Source: Halosegnis marinus
GTDB lineage: Archaea > Halobacteriota > Halobacteria > Halobacteriales > Haloarculaceae
DNA length: 64,000 bases
Reading direction: 5' to 3'
Assembly: GCF_029338355.1 (NCBI RefSeq)
Contig: NZ_CP119802.1
Span: forward strand, 2,583,547 to 2,647,546
The notes beneath the pieces were generated by a model. That model saw only the letters and a list, made by a program, of their open reading frames with translations, ran no database searches and was not told the DNA's origin. The position numbers and the translations under genes are program-made. This document shows positions 1-7,448 of the stretch, piece by piece; position 1 is the first letter of the stretch; every line of letters starts with the position of its first letter.

Positions 1-551
1 GAGCCGCGCGCTTCGAGGGCCGCCCGCTCGACGACGGTCCAGTCGAGGTCGTCGAGGGGGGCGAGTATCTTCCGGTCGCCGCGGGCGAGCGCCCGGTCGC
101 AGGCGTCGGCCATCGCCCCCGCGCGGTAGGCAGCGTGGGTGGTCGCGTACCACTCGTCGGGGCGCGGAACCGCCGCGTCGCGGCCGGCCGCGCGTTCGAG
201 ACACAGGTCCGCGAGCGCGGGGTCGAGGAAGGGCATGTCGCAGGCCGCGACGAAGGCGTACTCGGCGTCCAGCCGCGCGGCGCCGCGACACGCCGTCCTG
301 ATACCCGCCATCGGTCCCTCGTCCGTCTCGGGGTCCTCCGCGACCGTCACGGGGTTCGGGTAGCCGTCCATGGCGGCCTCCACCTCGGCGCGCTGGTCGG
401 GCCGGCAGTTCACGACGAGCGCGTCCGTCACCCCCACGAGGCGGTCCGCGACCCGGCGTATCATGGGGGTGCCGGCGAGGACGGCCGTGGCCTTGTCGGC
501 GTCGCCGAACCGCGTCGAGCGGCCCCCGGCGACGATGGCTCCCGCGCGCAT
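1..551 (-). CDS. mobA: Molybdenum cofactor guanylyltransferase (MobA family), 3' end outside window
   Basis: Cytosolic nucleotidyltransferase expected to join GMP to molybdopterin, making the guanine-dinucleotide cofactor of enzymes such as the formate dehydrogenase encoded near 18-21 kb. The ATG at 551 opens with AIVAGGRSTRFGDADK (residues 4-19), the family's LAGGxSxRxGxxK nucleotide-binding loop, followed by VNCRPDQ and VAACDMPFLDP, which holds the metal-binding Asp. A weak TATA-like CCTTTGCC lies about 27 nt upstream at 574-581. About 183 codons are visible and the reading frame runs off the left edge, so the C-terminus is missing. A related NTP transferase is possible; MobA fits best. Confidence 0.85.
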   Translation of the reverse strand, partial: MRAGAIVAGGRSTRFGDADKATAVLAGTPMIRRVADRLVGVTDALVVNCRPDQRAEVEAAMDGYPNPVTVAEDPETDEGPMAGIRTACRGAARLDAEYAFVAACDMPFLDPALADLCLERAAGRDAAVPRPDEWYATTHAAYRAGAMADACDRALARGDRKILAPLDDLDWTVVERAALEARG

Positions 552-622
552 ACCCGGCCTCGACCGCGGGCGGGCAAAGGCGTGTCGTCCCGGCGACGGC
601 GAGAACGCCCGGGGTCGGACGG

Positions 623-628
623 TTATTT
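623..628 (+). promoter_or_regulatory. TATA-like box upstream of the thiolase mini-ORF
   Basis: TTATTT in a G+C-rich stretch, centred about 28 nt before the ATG at 653. That is the haloarchaeal TATA-to-start spacing and puts the RNA 5' end at or next to that ATG rather than at the thiolase GTG at 670. Confidence 0.5.
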
Positions 629-652
629 GCCCCTGGGCGCGGTGGCTCCGGT

Positions 653-673
653 ATGGACGAGGTGACGCCGTGA
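653..673 (+). other. Candidate leaderless mini-ORF (6 aa) overlapping the thiolase start
   Basis: ATG GAC GAG GTG ACG CCG TGA encodes MDEVTP. Its last codons contain the GTGA in which the thiolase GTG (670) overlaps this stop. The ATG sits at the position expected for a leaderless transcript. It could feed ribosomes to the thiolase by termination-reinitiation. Alternatively one base is missing in CGCCGTG, and MDEVTP is the true N-terminus of the thiolase, since adding one C would fuse the two frames. Confidence 0.35.
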
Positions 674-1845
674 CCGACGCCTACGTCGTCGGCGCGGGCC
701 AGTCGGACTACGGGGCCTTCCCCGACGAGTCGTACCGCTCGCTGTTCGCCACCGCTTACGAGGACGCCCTCGACTCGGTGCCGGACGGGATGGACCCCGA
801 CCGCATCGACGAGGCCGTCGTCGGCACGCTCGGCGTCGGCGGCCGCCAACTGGGCCTCCCCGGCCCGGCCGTGACCGAACACGTCGGCCTCCACGGCGTG
901 CCGACGACGCGCGTCGAGAACGCCTGTGCCGCGTCGGGCTACGCGGTCCGACAGGCCGTGCAGGCCGTGAAGTCCGGGATGGCCGACGTGGTCCTCGCGG
1001 GCGGCGTCGAGGTGATGAACGACGCCTCCGGCGACGCGGTGCGATACTGGCTCGGCGTCTCCGGCGAGACGGAGTGGGAGCGGCTCTCGGGGACGACCTT
1101 CTCGGGGGTGTACGCGCAGATGGCCTCCGCGCACATGCGCGAGTACGGCACGACGGTCGAACAGCTCTCGCACGCCGCGGTCAAGAGCCACGAGAACGGC
1201 GCGAAGAACCCCCACGCGCAGCTCGGCTTCGAGTGTACGCTGGAGGACGCCGTGAACGCGCCGACGGTCGCGGACCCGCTCACGCTGTACCACTGCTGTC
1301 CCACGAGCGACGGCGCGGCCGCCGTCCTCGTCGTGAGCGAGGACGTGGTCGAGGAGTTCACCGACGACCCCATCCGCGTCGCCGGGGTCGGGGCTTCCTC
1401 CGACCGCGTCGGCCTGTTCCAGCGCGAGACGTACACGAACGTCCCGGCCTCGCGGCGTGCGGGCGAGGGGGCCTACGAGATGGCCGGCATGAGCGCCGAC
1501 GACGTGGACTTCGCGGAGGTCCACGACTGCTTCTCCATCGCCGAACTCGCCGCCTACGAGGACCTCGGCTTCTGCGAGCAGGGGAAGGCGGGCGAGTTCG
1601 TCGAGTCGGGCGCGACCCGCCTCGACGGCGACCTCCCGGTCAACACCTCCGGCGGGCTGAAGTCGAAGGGCCACCCCATCGGCGCGACCGGTGCCGGCCA
1701 GGTGGTCGAGGTGTTCGAACAGCTCTCGGGCCACGCGGGCGAGCGCCAGCTCAACGACCCGCGCGTCGGGCTGACACACAACGTCGGCGGCTCGGGCGGC
1801 GCCGCGGTCGTCCACCTGTTCGAGCGGGAGGAGGTGGCGCGATGA
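670..1845 (+). CDS. Thiolase-family protein (archaeal acetyl-CoA acetyltransferase / SCP-x type)
   Basis: A 391-residue thiolase-fold enzyme, expected to condense or cleave acyl-CoA thioesters in the cytosol. The nucleophilic Cys is in VENACAASG (Cys86), a second conserved element is EVHDCFSIAE, and NTSGGLKSKGHPIGATG carries the catalytic His (about 335). The GTG at 670 was chosen because the family begins almost directly with AYVVGAG. It is co-directional and tightly linked to an HMG-CoA-synthase-like/DUF35 fusion. In archaea, thiolase, HMG-CoA synthase and a DUF35 protein form one complex at the start of the mevalonate pathway. Exact substrate unknown; a paralogue with a separate DUF35 gene lies at 51.8-53.3 kb. 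Confidence 0.88.
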   Translation: MTDAYVVGAGQSDYGAFPDESYRSLFATAYEDALDSVPDGMDPDRIDEAVVGTLGVGGRQLGLPGPAVTEHVGLHGVPTTRVENACAASGYAVRQAVQAVKSGMADVVLAGGVEVMNDASGDAVRYWLGVSGETEWERLSGTTFSGVYAQMASAHMREYGTTVEQLSHAAVKSHENGAKNPHAQLGFECTLEDAVNAPTVADPLTLYHCCPTSDGAAAVLVVSEDVVEEFTDDPIRVAGVGASSDRVGLFQRETYTNVPASRRAGEGAYEMAGMSADDVDFAEVHDCFSIAELAAYEDLGFCEQGKAGEFVESGATRLDGDLPVNTSGGLKSKGHPIGATGAGQVVEVFEQLSGHAGERQLNDPRVGLTHNVGGSGGAAVVHLFEREEVAR

Positions 1846-1901
1846 GCGCCACCGAACCCGCGAGCGGGAGGAACGACACGGGAGCGGAGGTGGCGCGATG
1901 A
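1842..1901 (+). other. Mini-ORF (19 aa) bridging thiolase and HMGCS-like gene by two ATGA overlaps
   Basis: ATG at 1842 overlaps the thiolase stop (ATGA 1842-1845), and its own TGA at 1899-1901 overlaps the ATG of the next gene (ATGA 1898-1901). Both junctions carry the same 18-mer GAGGTGGCGCGATGAGCG (1831-1848 and 1887-1904), preceded by related GCGGGAGG sequence. The junction therefore looks duplicated, leaving a short coupled reading frame between the two genes. Whether the peptide is made is unknown. Confidence 0.35.
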
Positions 1902-3298
1902 GCGTCGGAATCCGCGCCGTCGGCGCGTACGCGCCCCGGTTCCGCGTGACCGCCGAGGCGTTCGAGGAGGCGTGGGGCTCGTTCGACGCGCCGGGCGTCG
2001 AGACGAAGGCCGTCCCCGACGCCGACGAGGACGCGCTGACGATGGGGTACGAGGCGGCGACGCGCGCGCTCGACGCGGCCGAGGTCGCCCCGGAGGAAGT
2101 GGACTTCCTCGCGTTCGCCTCCACCACCCCGCCGCTCGCGGAGGAGGACCTCACCGTCCGGCTCGGCTCCCTGCTCGGGGTCGAGAGCGACGCGACCCGC
2201 CACGTCTTCACCGGGAGCACGCGGGCCGGGACGCGCGCGCTCGCGGCGGCGCTCGACGCCGGCCCCGAACGGGGACTGGTCGTCGTGGCCGACTGCCCGC
2301 GCGGCGAGCCGCACGACGCGCGCGAACACGCGGCCGGGGCGGGGGCGGCGGCGTTCGTCGTCGGTCCCGAGGCGCCGCTCCGGGTCACGGAGCGGGTCGA
2401 ACACGCCGACGCCTATCCGGGGACGCGGTTCCGCCGGACGGGCGAGGAGCGCGTCGGGAGCATCGACGCGGGCGTGTACGACCGGAACGCGTTCGTCCGC
2501 CCGCTCGCGGCCGCCGTCGAGGACATCGAGGTCGGTGACCTCGACGCCGCGGCGATACAGATGCCCGACGGCAAACTCCCCTACCGCGCCGCGGGCGCGA
2601 TGGGCCTCGACAACGGGACGGTCCACGCGGGCGGCACCGTCTCGACGCTCGGGGACACGGGCGCGGCCTCGGTGCCGCTCGGACTCGCGTCGGCACTCTC
2701 GGAGGGCGCGGAACGGCTGCTCGCCGTGTCGTGGGGCTCCGGTGCGGGGGCCGACGCGTTCCTGCTCGCCGCCGAGGGCGAGGTGCCGGTTTCGCTCGCA
2801 CTCGACGGGGACGAGGAGGTCAGCTACGCCGAGTACCTCCGCCTGCGCGGAGAGATAACGGCCGAGGAGCCGGACGGCGGCGGGGCGTACGTCTCCGTGC
2901 CGACGTGGCACCGCTCGCTCCCGCAGCGCCACCGGCTCGTCGCCGGGCGCTGTCCGGAGTGCGGGACGTACACCTTCCCGCCGGAGGGTGCCTGTCGCGG
3001 CTGCGACACGCTGGTCGAGTTCGAGGAGGTCGCGCTGTCCGGCGACGGTACCGTCGAGGCACAGACGGAGATAGGAAAGGGCGGCGCGCCCCCGGAGTTC
3101 GCGGAACTGCAGTCGCGCTCGGGGGCGTTCGGCGTCGCCATCGTCGCGTTCGACGCGCCCGACGGCGGCGAGGCGACCGCGCCGGCGATGGTCGTCGGGG
3201 ACGCCGCCGTCGGCGACCGCGTGGAGGCGACACAGCGGCGCATCTACACGCAGGAGGGCGTCACCCGGTACGGGTTCAAGGTGCGGCGCGCCGAGTAG
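1898..3298 (+). CDS. HMG-CoA synthase-like protein fused to a DUF35 zinc-ribbon/OB-fold domain, catalytic residues lost
   Basis: 466 residues. Residues 1-320 align by eye with archaeal HMG-CoA synthase, and 335-466 form a DUF35 unit with a zinc ribbon (Cys352, 355, 366, 369) and OB fold. The usual nucleophile motif A-C-K-A-G-T reads S-T-R-A-G-T, so Cys is Thr108. The catalytic-His segment reads IQMPDGKLP (Gln221), and the GNT motif reads GDT (Asp253). DUF35 proteins bridge thiolase and HMG-CoA synthase in the archaeal complex. Here the fusion may be a structural or CoA-binding partner of the adjacent thiolase rather than an active synthase. The true HMG-CoA synthase is presumably elsewhere in the genome. 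Confidence 0.8.
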   Translation: MSVGIRAVGAYAPRFRVTAEAFEEAWGSFDAPGVETKAVPDADEDALTMGYEAATRALDAAEVAPEEVDFLAFASTTPPLAEEDLTVRLGSLLGVESDATRHVFTGSTRAGTRALAAALDAGPERGLVVVADCPRGEPHDAREHAAGAGAAAFVVGPEAPLRVTERVEHADAYPGTRFRRTGEERVGSIDAGVYDRNAFVRPLAAAVEDIEVGDLDAAAIQMPDGKLPYRAAGAMGLDNGTVHAGGTVSTLGDTGAASVPLGLASALSEGAERLLAVSWGSGAGADAFLLAAEGEVPVSLALDGDEEVSYAEYLRLRGEITAEEPDGGGAYVSVPTWHRSLPQRHRLVAGRCPECGTYTFPPEGACRGCDTLVEFEEVALSGDGTVEAQTEIGKGGAPPEFAELQSRSGAFGVAIVAFDAPDGGEATAPAMVVGDAAVGDRVEATQRRIYTQEGVTRYGFKVRRAE

Positions 3299-3302
3299 CA
3301 CG

Positions 3303-3310
3303 AAACCTTA
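3303..3310 (+). promoter_or_regulatory. TATA-like box before the DUF2391 gene
   Basis: AAACCTTA, centred about 29 nt before the ATG at 3336 and about 69 nt before the GTG at 3376. The spacing again favours an RNA starting at the short upstream ORF. Confidence 0.45.
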
Positions 3311-3335
3311 CGTCGGGGGCGGCCGCCGGGGGAGT

Positions 3336-3374
3336 ATGAGCCGATTCCCGACCGGCCGCGCGGGGGTGCGGTGA
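3336..3374 (+). other. Candidate leaderless mini-ORF (12 aa) abutting the DUF2391 start
   Basis: Encodes MSRFPTGRAGVR and ends in TGA at 3372-3374, one base before the GTG (3376) of the membrane protein. It follows a TATA-like box at leaderless spacing. Joining it to the gene would need two added bases or one removed, so a simple one-base loss does not explain it. Confidence 0.35.
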
Positions 3375-3375
3375 C

Positions 3376-3942
3376 GTGTCGACCGACGACTACGTCTCCA
3401 CGGAGGAGGCGAGGCCGGAGGACATCGTCGACGACCTCGCGGACCTGCGGGCGCAGGTCGCGGACCCCGAGGCCCGAGCGCAGGTGAACGACCTGATGGA
3501 ACAGGTGGCGGACCTCCAGCCGCGGGGCCTCGGCAACGTCATCGTCGGGTTCGACCGCACGGACCTCGCGGAGGCGGCGCTCGGCGCGCTGCTGTTCGGC
3601 ATCCCGATGTTCGTCGAGGGCGGCACCAACGAGGTCGGCGCGTTCGTCGCCGACCGGCCGCTGGCGTTCGTCGGTACGCTCGTCGCCGCGGTGCTTCTCG
3701 TCTACGGCATCGTCTACGTCGCGGACTTCCAGGACGTGCGCGTCCACGAGCCGCTGTTCGGGCTCGTCCCGCGGCGGCTGGCCGGCGTCGTCGGCGCGTC
3801 CTTCCTGGTCGCGGCGCTCGGGATGACGCTGTGGGGCCGGGTCGACTGGACCTCGCCGTGGCTCGCCGTCTGCACGGTGAGCGTCGCGTTCGTCCCGATG
3901 TCCATCGGCGCGGCGCTGGGTGACATCATCCCCGGGAGCTAG
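3376..3942 (+). CDS. DUF2391-type integral membrane protein
   Basis: 188 residues. The first 55 are hydrophilic and acidic, with helix-forming repeats (DDLADLRAQV, VNDLMEQVADL) that could form a short coiled coil. They are followed by four hydrophobic segments at about 68-85, 94-115, 128-148 and 155-178. The layout resembles the TIGR02587/DUF2391 membrane family, whose function is unknown. The GTG start at 3376 gives MSTDDYVSTEEA. It converges with the CHAT gene on the other strand, overlapping it by four bases at the 3' ends. Confidence 0.65.
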   Translation: MSTDDYVSTEEARPEDIVDDLADLRAQVADPEARAQVNDLMEQVADLQPRGLGNVIVGFDRTDLAEAALGALLFGIPMFVEGGTNEVGAFVADRPLAFVGTLVAAVLLVYGIVYVADFQDVRVHEPLFGLVPRRLAGVVGASFLVAALGMTLWGRVDWTSPWLAVCTVSVAFVPMSIGAALGDIIPGS

Positions 3943-5975
3943 GGCAGGTCCGCGCGCTCGATGTCGGCGGACCACCGGAGGTCGCCGTCGACGAACACGG
4001 GGACGTCCTCCAGGGCGAAGAAGTCGAGGAGGGCGTCCGCTTCGAGCGTGATTTCCGTGTTCCGCGCGCCGAGGAGACAGGGCGTATCGGTCACGTTCCG
4101 AAGTCTCCCGACGGTCCCGATGTGCTCCGACCCACCGGGTGGGGCGTCGGCCGAGAGGACGTACCGGCCGTCCTCGGCCACCGCGAGCGAGCAGACCGTC
4201 GGGACGCCCTGCCGGTCCGCGACGGCGATGGTCGTCCCGTCGCCGACGGTGAGGTACTGTCCCCCGTTCCCGCCGCGTCGCCGGAGGAGCGCCCCGACTA
4301 GCCCGAGCGGGAAGTGGTTGCCGAGCAGCCGCGCGACGTCGATTCCGACCCCGGTCGCGTCGTGGGTGTTGATGTCCCCGAGCGTGACGACGCCGCCGCG
4401 CGCGCCGCTCTCGACGAGGCCGATACCGGCCCGGTACGAGTGGCAGGCGTTCAGGAGGAACACCGTCACCCCGACCGAGTCGAGGGTCGTGGGGTCGAGG
4501 CGGCCGTCCGGACACTCGAGTCCGTCGGCGGTCGCGTGTCCGATGAAGTGGAAGAAGGACGCTTCCTCGCGAAGCCGTGCGGCGAGTTGTGTCGTCGTCT
4601 GCTCGCCGTACACGTCGACGTCGTACTCGAGGCCAGCGCGCTCGCGGTATCGTCGCCGCACCTCCTCGACCTCCTCGGTCATCGACGGGTCGTTGCAGAC
4701 GACGACCACGCGCTGGTCGAGCCGGGCGGTCCTGCCGCCCTCCGACGGTTGGAGCGACTTCGCCGCCCCCAACGGAACCCCGTCGCCGACCCACAGCGTC
4801 TCGGTGGCGTCGGCGGTCGGAACGTCGACGAACCGCTCTCCGTCGTCGACAGCCGTCGCGACGCTCCGGGTCGGTCCGGGCGGGTCGGCGAACCGCCGCA
4901 GTGCGACGGCGGCGGCCTCGGTCCCCTCGTACGACGGCGGCCGCGCGGGCCGGACGAGCGAGAGGCGGGACACGAGGTCGGGCAACCGTTCGGCGTACTC
5001 GGCGTCGGGTTGGACGTACGCGACGGGTGACCACCGCGGACAGTGTGGTATCGTCCGCTCGGGATCCACCCCGAGGTACGCGGCCAACCGTTCCGGCTCC
5101 GGAGCCGCCGCGAGCCGCTCGAAGTCGAGCAGGGGATCGACGGCCGCTGCCTCGGCAGCGCCGGCCGCGTTGGGACCGTACTGTCGCGCCGCCACGTCAC
5201 ACATGAACACGTGCTTCAGCAGCCGCTCCGGGCTCTCGGTTGGGTTCGAGAGGGGGAACACGGCGTCGCGCACCTCGACGCGGGGGTCGGAACCCGTCAC
5301 GAGCGGCGCGCCGAGGTAGTACGCGAGCGGCGCGGCCGTCATGACAGCCTCCGTCGTCGGTTCGACCGCGACGGTCGTCTCCGAGCGAGCCCGCGGCGCG
5401 GTCCCTCGAACGGACCGTTCGTTCCCGATCCGTAGGCGTGGCGGGTGCCCCCTGAGCGTCGGGTACGACCGGTCCGGCGAGTCCGTCTTGATCGCGCCGC
5501 CGAACCGGGAGACCGCCCACGCCAGTCCCTCGGGGTCGGGGGTCGTCGTCACCGTCCCGGTCGGAGTCTCGTGGTAGGAACGCACGCCGAGGCGGACTCG
5601 CGACGGCGCGTCGAAAACGATACTGGCGTCGTCGACCTCCGTCCGTATCTCGAAGGGTCCCGCTATCCGGACGTACACCTTCATCGAGCCGGAGAGCTCC
5701 ACGAACCGGCGTCCGGGACCGAACCGTTCGCCGTCCGACTCCGTCAACCGGCACACGATCTCGCCGTCGTCGTCGCGGACGACCACGCCGGCGCTCGCGG
5801 TCCCCAACCCCCCCGTCGTGAACTCCCACGCGTTGTCGACCGGGAACGGGAACCCCTCGGGGGGAACCGGCGTCGGCTCCGTTCCGACCGGACCGAGCGA
5901 CATCCGCGCGTTCATCGCCGGGTCGACGAGCGTCAGCCCGTCGGCCCCCGACCGCAGGTCGACGTACTCTCCCAT
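3939..5975 (-). CDS. CHAT-domain protein (caspase-like cysteine peptidase family)
   Basis: 678 residues. The C-terminal third is a CHAT domain (caspase HetF associated with TPRs): FHFIGHAT supplies the catalytic His (about 480) and FLLNACHSYRAG the catalytic Cys (about 511), with the expected 31-residue spacing. The N-terminal 300 residues look beta-rich and match nothing I recognise; no TPRs, membrane segment or signal peptide are visible. CHAT proteins are proteases in bacterial defence and death pathways, for example the type III CRISPR-linked TPR-CHAT. No CRISPR, toxin or gasdermin-like gene is adjacent. It is divergent from tbsP and has its own strong TATA box (6000-6005). Confidence 0.85.
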   Translation of the reverse strand: MGEYVDLRSGADGLTLVDPAMNARMSLGPVGTEPTPVPPEGFPFPVDNAWEFTTGGLGTASAGVVVRDDDGEIVCRLTESDGERFGPGRRFVELSGSMKVYVRIAGPFEIRTEVDDASIVFDAPSRVRLGVRSYHETPTGTVTTTPDPEGLAWAVSRFGGAIKTDSPDRSYPTLRGHPPRLRIGNERSVRGTAPRARSETTVAVEPTTEAVMTAAPLAYYLGAPLVTGSDPRVEVRDAVFPLSNPTESPERLLKHVFMCDVAARQYGPNAAGAAEAAAVDPLLDFERLAAAPEPERLAAYLGVDPERTIPHCPRWSPVAYVQPDAEYAERLPDLVSRLSLVRPARPPSYEGTEAAAVALRRFADPPGPTRSVATAVDDGERFVDVPTADATETLWVGDGVPLGAAKSLQPSEGGRTARLDQRVVVVCNDPSMTEEVEEVRRRYRERAGLEYDVDVYGEQTTTQLAARLREEASFFHFIGHATADGLECPDGRLDPTTLDSVGVTVFLLNACHSYRAGIGLVESGARGGVVTLGDINTHDATGVGIDVARLLGNHFPLGLVGALLRRRGGNGGQYLTVGDGTTIAVADRQGVPTVCSLAVAEDGRYVLSADAPPGGSEHIGTVGRLRNVTDTPCLLGARNTEITLEADALLDFFALEDVPVFVDGDLRWSADIERADLP

Positions 5976-5999
5976 TCAAACGGAGTTCGTATCAGCGCG

Positions 6000-6005
6000 T
6001 ATAAA
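6000..6005 (-). promoter_or_regulatory. TATA box of the CHAT gene
   Basis: Reads TTTATA on the minus strand within CATTTATACGC, centred 28 nt before the CHAT ATG at 5975. One of the clearest promoters in the window; it predicts a leaderless transcript. Confidence 0.7.
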
Positions 6006-6074
6006 TGTATGCTCCCGGAGCCGGTCCCGGTCCGGCCCGAAAGGGTCAAAACGGTTCCTCGAGTACTCTCGGAC

Positions 6075-6902
6075 GTGTCAGAGGAAGTATCCGCCGGGCA
6101 GCTCTCCACCGTGCTCCGTGACGCGCTCGCGGGCGGCGGAGCGGCGACGGTAACGTGTACGGACGCGACGGTGTTGTTCGCCGCGGTCCGGGCGCTCGAC
6201 GCGCTCGACGGGAGCGACAGGCCCGACGAGACGCGGCTTCTCGCGACCGACGGGGCGGCGAAGGCCGCCTCGCGCGACTTCGTGACGGCGACGGCGTTCG
6301 CCGACCTGCGGGCCGACGACGCCGCGGCGCTTCGGACGGTCGACCCCGCCGCCCTCCCCGAGCCGATGGTCGTGACCGACGAGAGCGTCGTCCCGGTGTT
6401 GCGGGGGGTTCCCTGCAAGAGCGTGACGGTGCGGGTGGCGGACACGACGCTCCGGAGCGAGTACACCGACGCGCTCTCGACACGGTGGGACGACGCCGAG
6501 GGGTACGACCTCGACTCGTACCCGCGCTCGGACTTCCTCGCGTCGTTGAGCGACAAGTTCGGCGACGCGTTCCGCGCCGACTTCGAGCGGGCGCTCGCCG
6601 CGCCGGACACCCGCGGCCCGGGCGACGGGGTCGACCCCGTGGACCTGCTCGTTCTCGTCGCGGCGAAACACGGCGAGCAGTCGTACGAACTCAACCGCTG
6701 GGGCGAGTCGTTCGGCGTCGCGAGCGTCGGGAAGTTCTCGCAGTCGAAGCGCCGGCTGGAGGAGATCGGTCTCGTGGAGACGGAGAAGGTCCAGACCGGC
6801 TCCGTGGGACGGCCGCGCCAGCGGCTCCGCATCGGGCTGGACGACCTCGCGGGCGCGGACGCGGAGGAACTCGTGGGGGCGATGCGGTCCGTCCTCGGCT
6901 AG
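6075..6902 (+). CDS. tbsP: TbsP-like transcriptional regulator (DUF5821 family)
   Basis: 275 residues from a GTG start giving MSEEVSAGQLSTVLRDAL. The N-terminal two thirds is an alpha/beta domain; the C-terminal part (about 205-260) reads as a winged helix (SFGVASVGKFSQSKRRLEEIGLVETEKV). It resembles the haloarchaeal family that includes TbsP, reported in Haloferax volcanii to act with TrmB on the gluconeogenic gapII gene; I recall this from the literature. An in-frame ATG at 6009 would add 22 residues, but a weak TATA-like TCAAAACG (6046-6053) fits the GTG. No target operator was identified. Confidence 0.65.
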   Translation: MSEEVSAGQLSTVLRDALAGGGAATVTCTDATVLFAAVRALDALDGSDRPDETRLLATDGAAKAASRDFVTATAFADLRADDAAALRTVDPAALPEPMVVTDESVVPVLRGVPCKSVTVRVADTTLRSEYTDALSTRWDDAEGYDLDSYPRSDFLASLSDKFGDAFRADFERALAAPDTRGPGDGVDPVDLLVLVAAKHGEQSYELNRWGESFGVASVGKFSQSKRRLEEIGLVETEKVQTGSVGRPRQRLRIGLDDLAGADAEELVGAMRSVLG

Positions 6903-6948
6903 CGGCCCTTTTGAAAAGCGTTAAACCCGACCGTCACGCAACGCGGGT

Positions 6949-7128
6949 ATGAGCGAATCCGAGCAGAAGCGCGCACGCAAGTGCGTCTCCTGCGGAATCA
7001 ACATCTCCGGGACGGCCGCCGCCCGGTTCAAGTGTCCCGACTGCGGGCACGAGATATTCCGCTGCGCGAAGTGCCGCAAGCAGAGCAACCTCTACGAGTG
7101 CCCGGACTGCGGGTTCACGGGGCCGTAA
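6949..7128 (+). CDS. HVO_2753-type zinc-finger microprotein (59 aa)
   Basis: Four CPxCG-like pairs, CVSCG, CPDCG, CAKCR and CPDCG, make a two-zinc-finger microprotein of the same length as Haloferax volcanii HVO_2753, which has been linked to swarming and biofilm formation. It lies two bases before the aEF1-beta gene, the same gene order as in Haloferax. TTAAAC at 6921-6926 is a good TATA box for a leaderless ATG at 6949. It probably binds RNA or protein in the translation context; the molecular role is unknown. Confidence 0.9.
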   Translation: MSESEQKRARKCVSCGINISGTAAARFKCPDCGHEIFRCAKCRKQSNLYECPDCGFTGP

Positions 7129-7130
7129 CG

Positions 7131-7397
7131 ATGGGGAAGGTCGCCGTCAAGCTCAAGGTCATGCCGCAGAACCCCGAGGTCGACCTCGACGATCTCCAGG
7201 ACCGCCTGGAGGCCTCCCTCCCGGAGGGCGCGAAGGTCCGCGGTTTCGACCGCGACGACGTCGCGTTCGGGCTCGTGGCGCTGCTCCCGACCGTCATCGT
7301 CCCGGACGACGCCGGCGGCAGCGAGGCCGTCGAGGAGGCGTTCTCCGGCGTGGAGGGCGTCGAGTCCGTCGCCGTCGAATCGCAGGGTCGCCTGTAA
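7131..7397 (+). CDS. ef1b: Translation elongation factor aEF1-beta
   Basis: 88 residues, the normal archaeal length. This is the guanine-nucleotide exchange factor for aEF1A. Recognisable elements are [19 protein letters not shown] at the start and [21 protein letters not shown] in the central ferredoxin-like fold. The second gene of a two-gene operon with the zinc-finger microprotein, it probably depends on the upstream TATA box. Its stop is followed within 14 nt by a T-tract. Confidence 0.93.
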   Translation: MGKVAVKLKVMPQNPEVDLDDLQDRLEASLPEGAKVRGFDRDDVAFGLVALLPTVIVPDDAGGSEAVEEAFSGVEGVESVAVESQGRL

Positions 7398-7407
7398 CGC
7401 CGTCTCC

Positions 7408-7417
7408 GTCTTTTTCC
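7408..7417 (+). terminator. T-tract after the aEF1-beta operon
   Basis: GTCTTTTTCC, with five T at 7411-7415, begins 11 nt after the stop. Archaeal RNA polymerase terminates at T-runs, and this is the only one in the short convergent gap before the cystathionine synthase gene. Confidence 0.45.
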
Positions 7418-7448
7418 GCGACGCTCCGTCCGCGAGCCGCCGGTATAG

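Noticed and set aside
3939..6902. CHAT gene plus regulator as part of a defence island
   Set aside because: Neighbours on both sides are housekeeping or membrane genes; no restriction, toxin, CRISPR or mobile gene is present.
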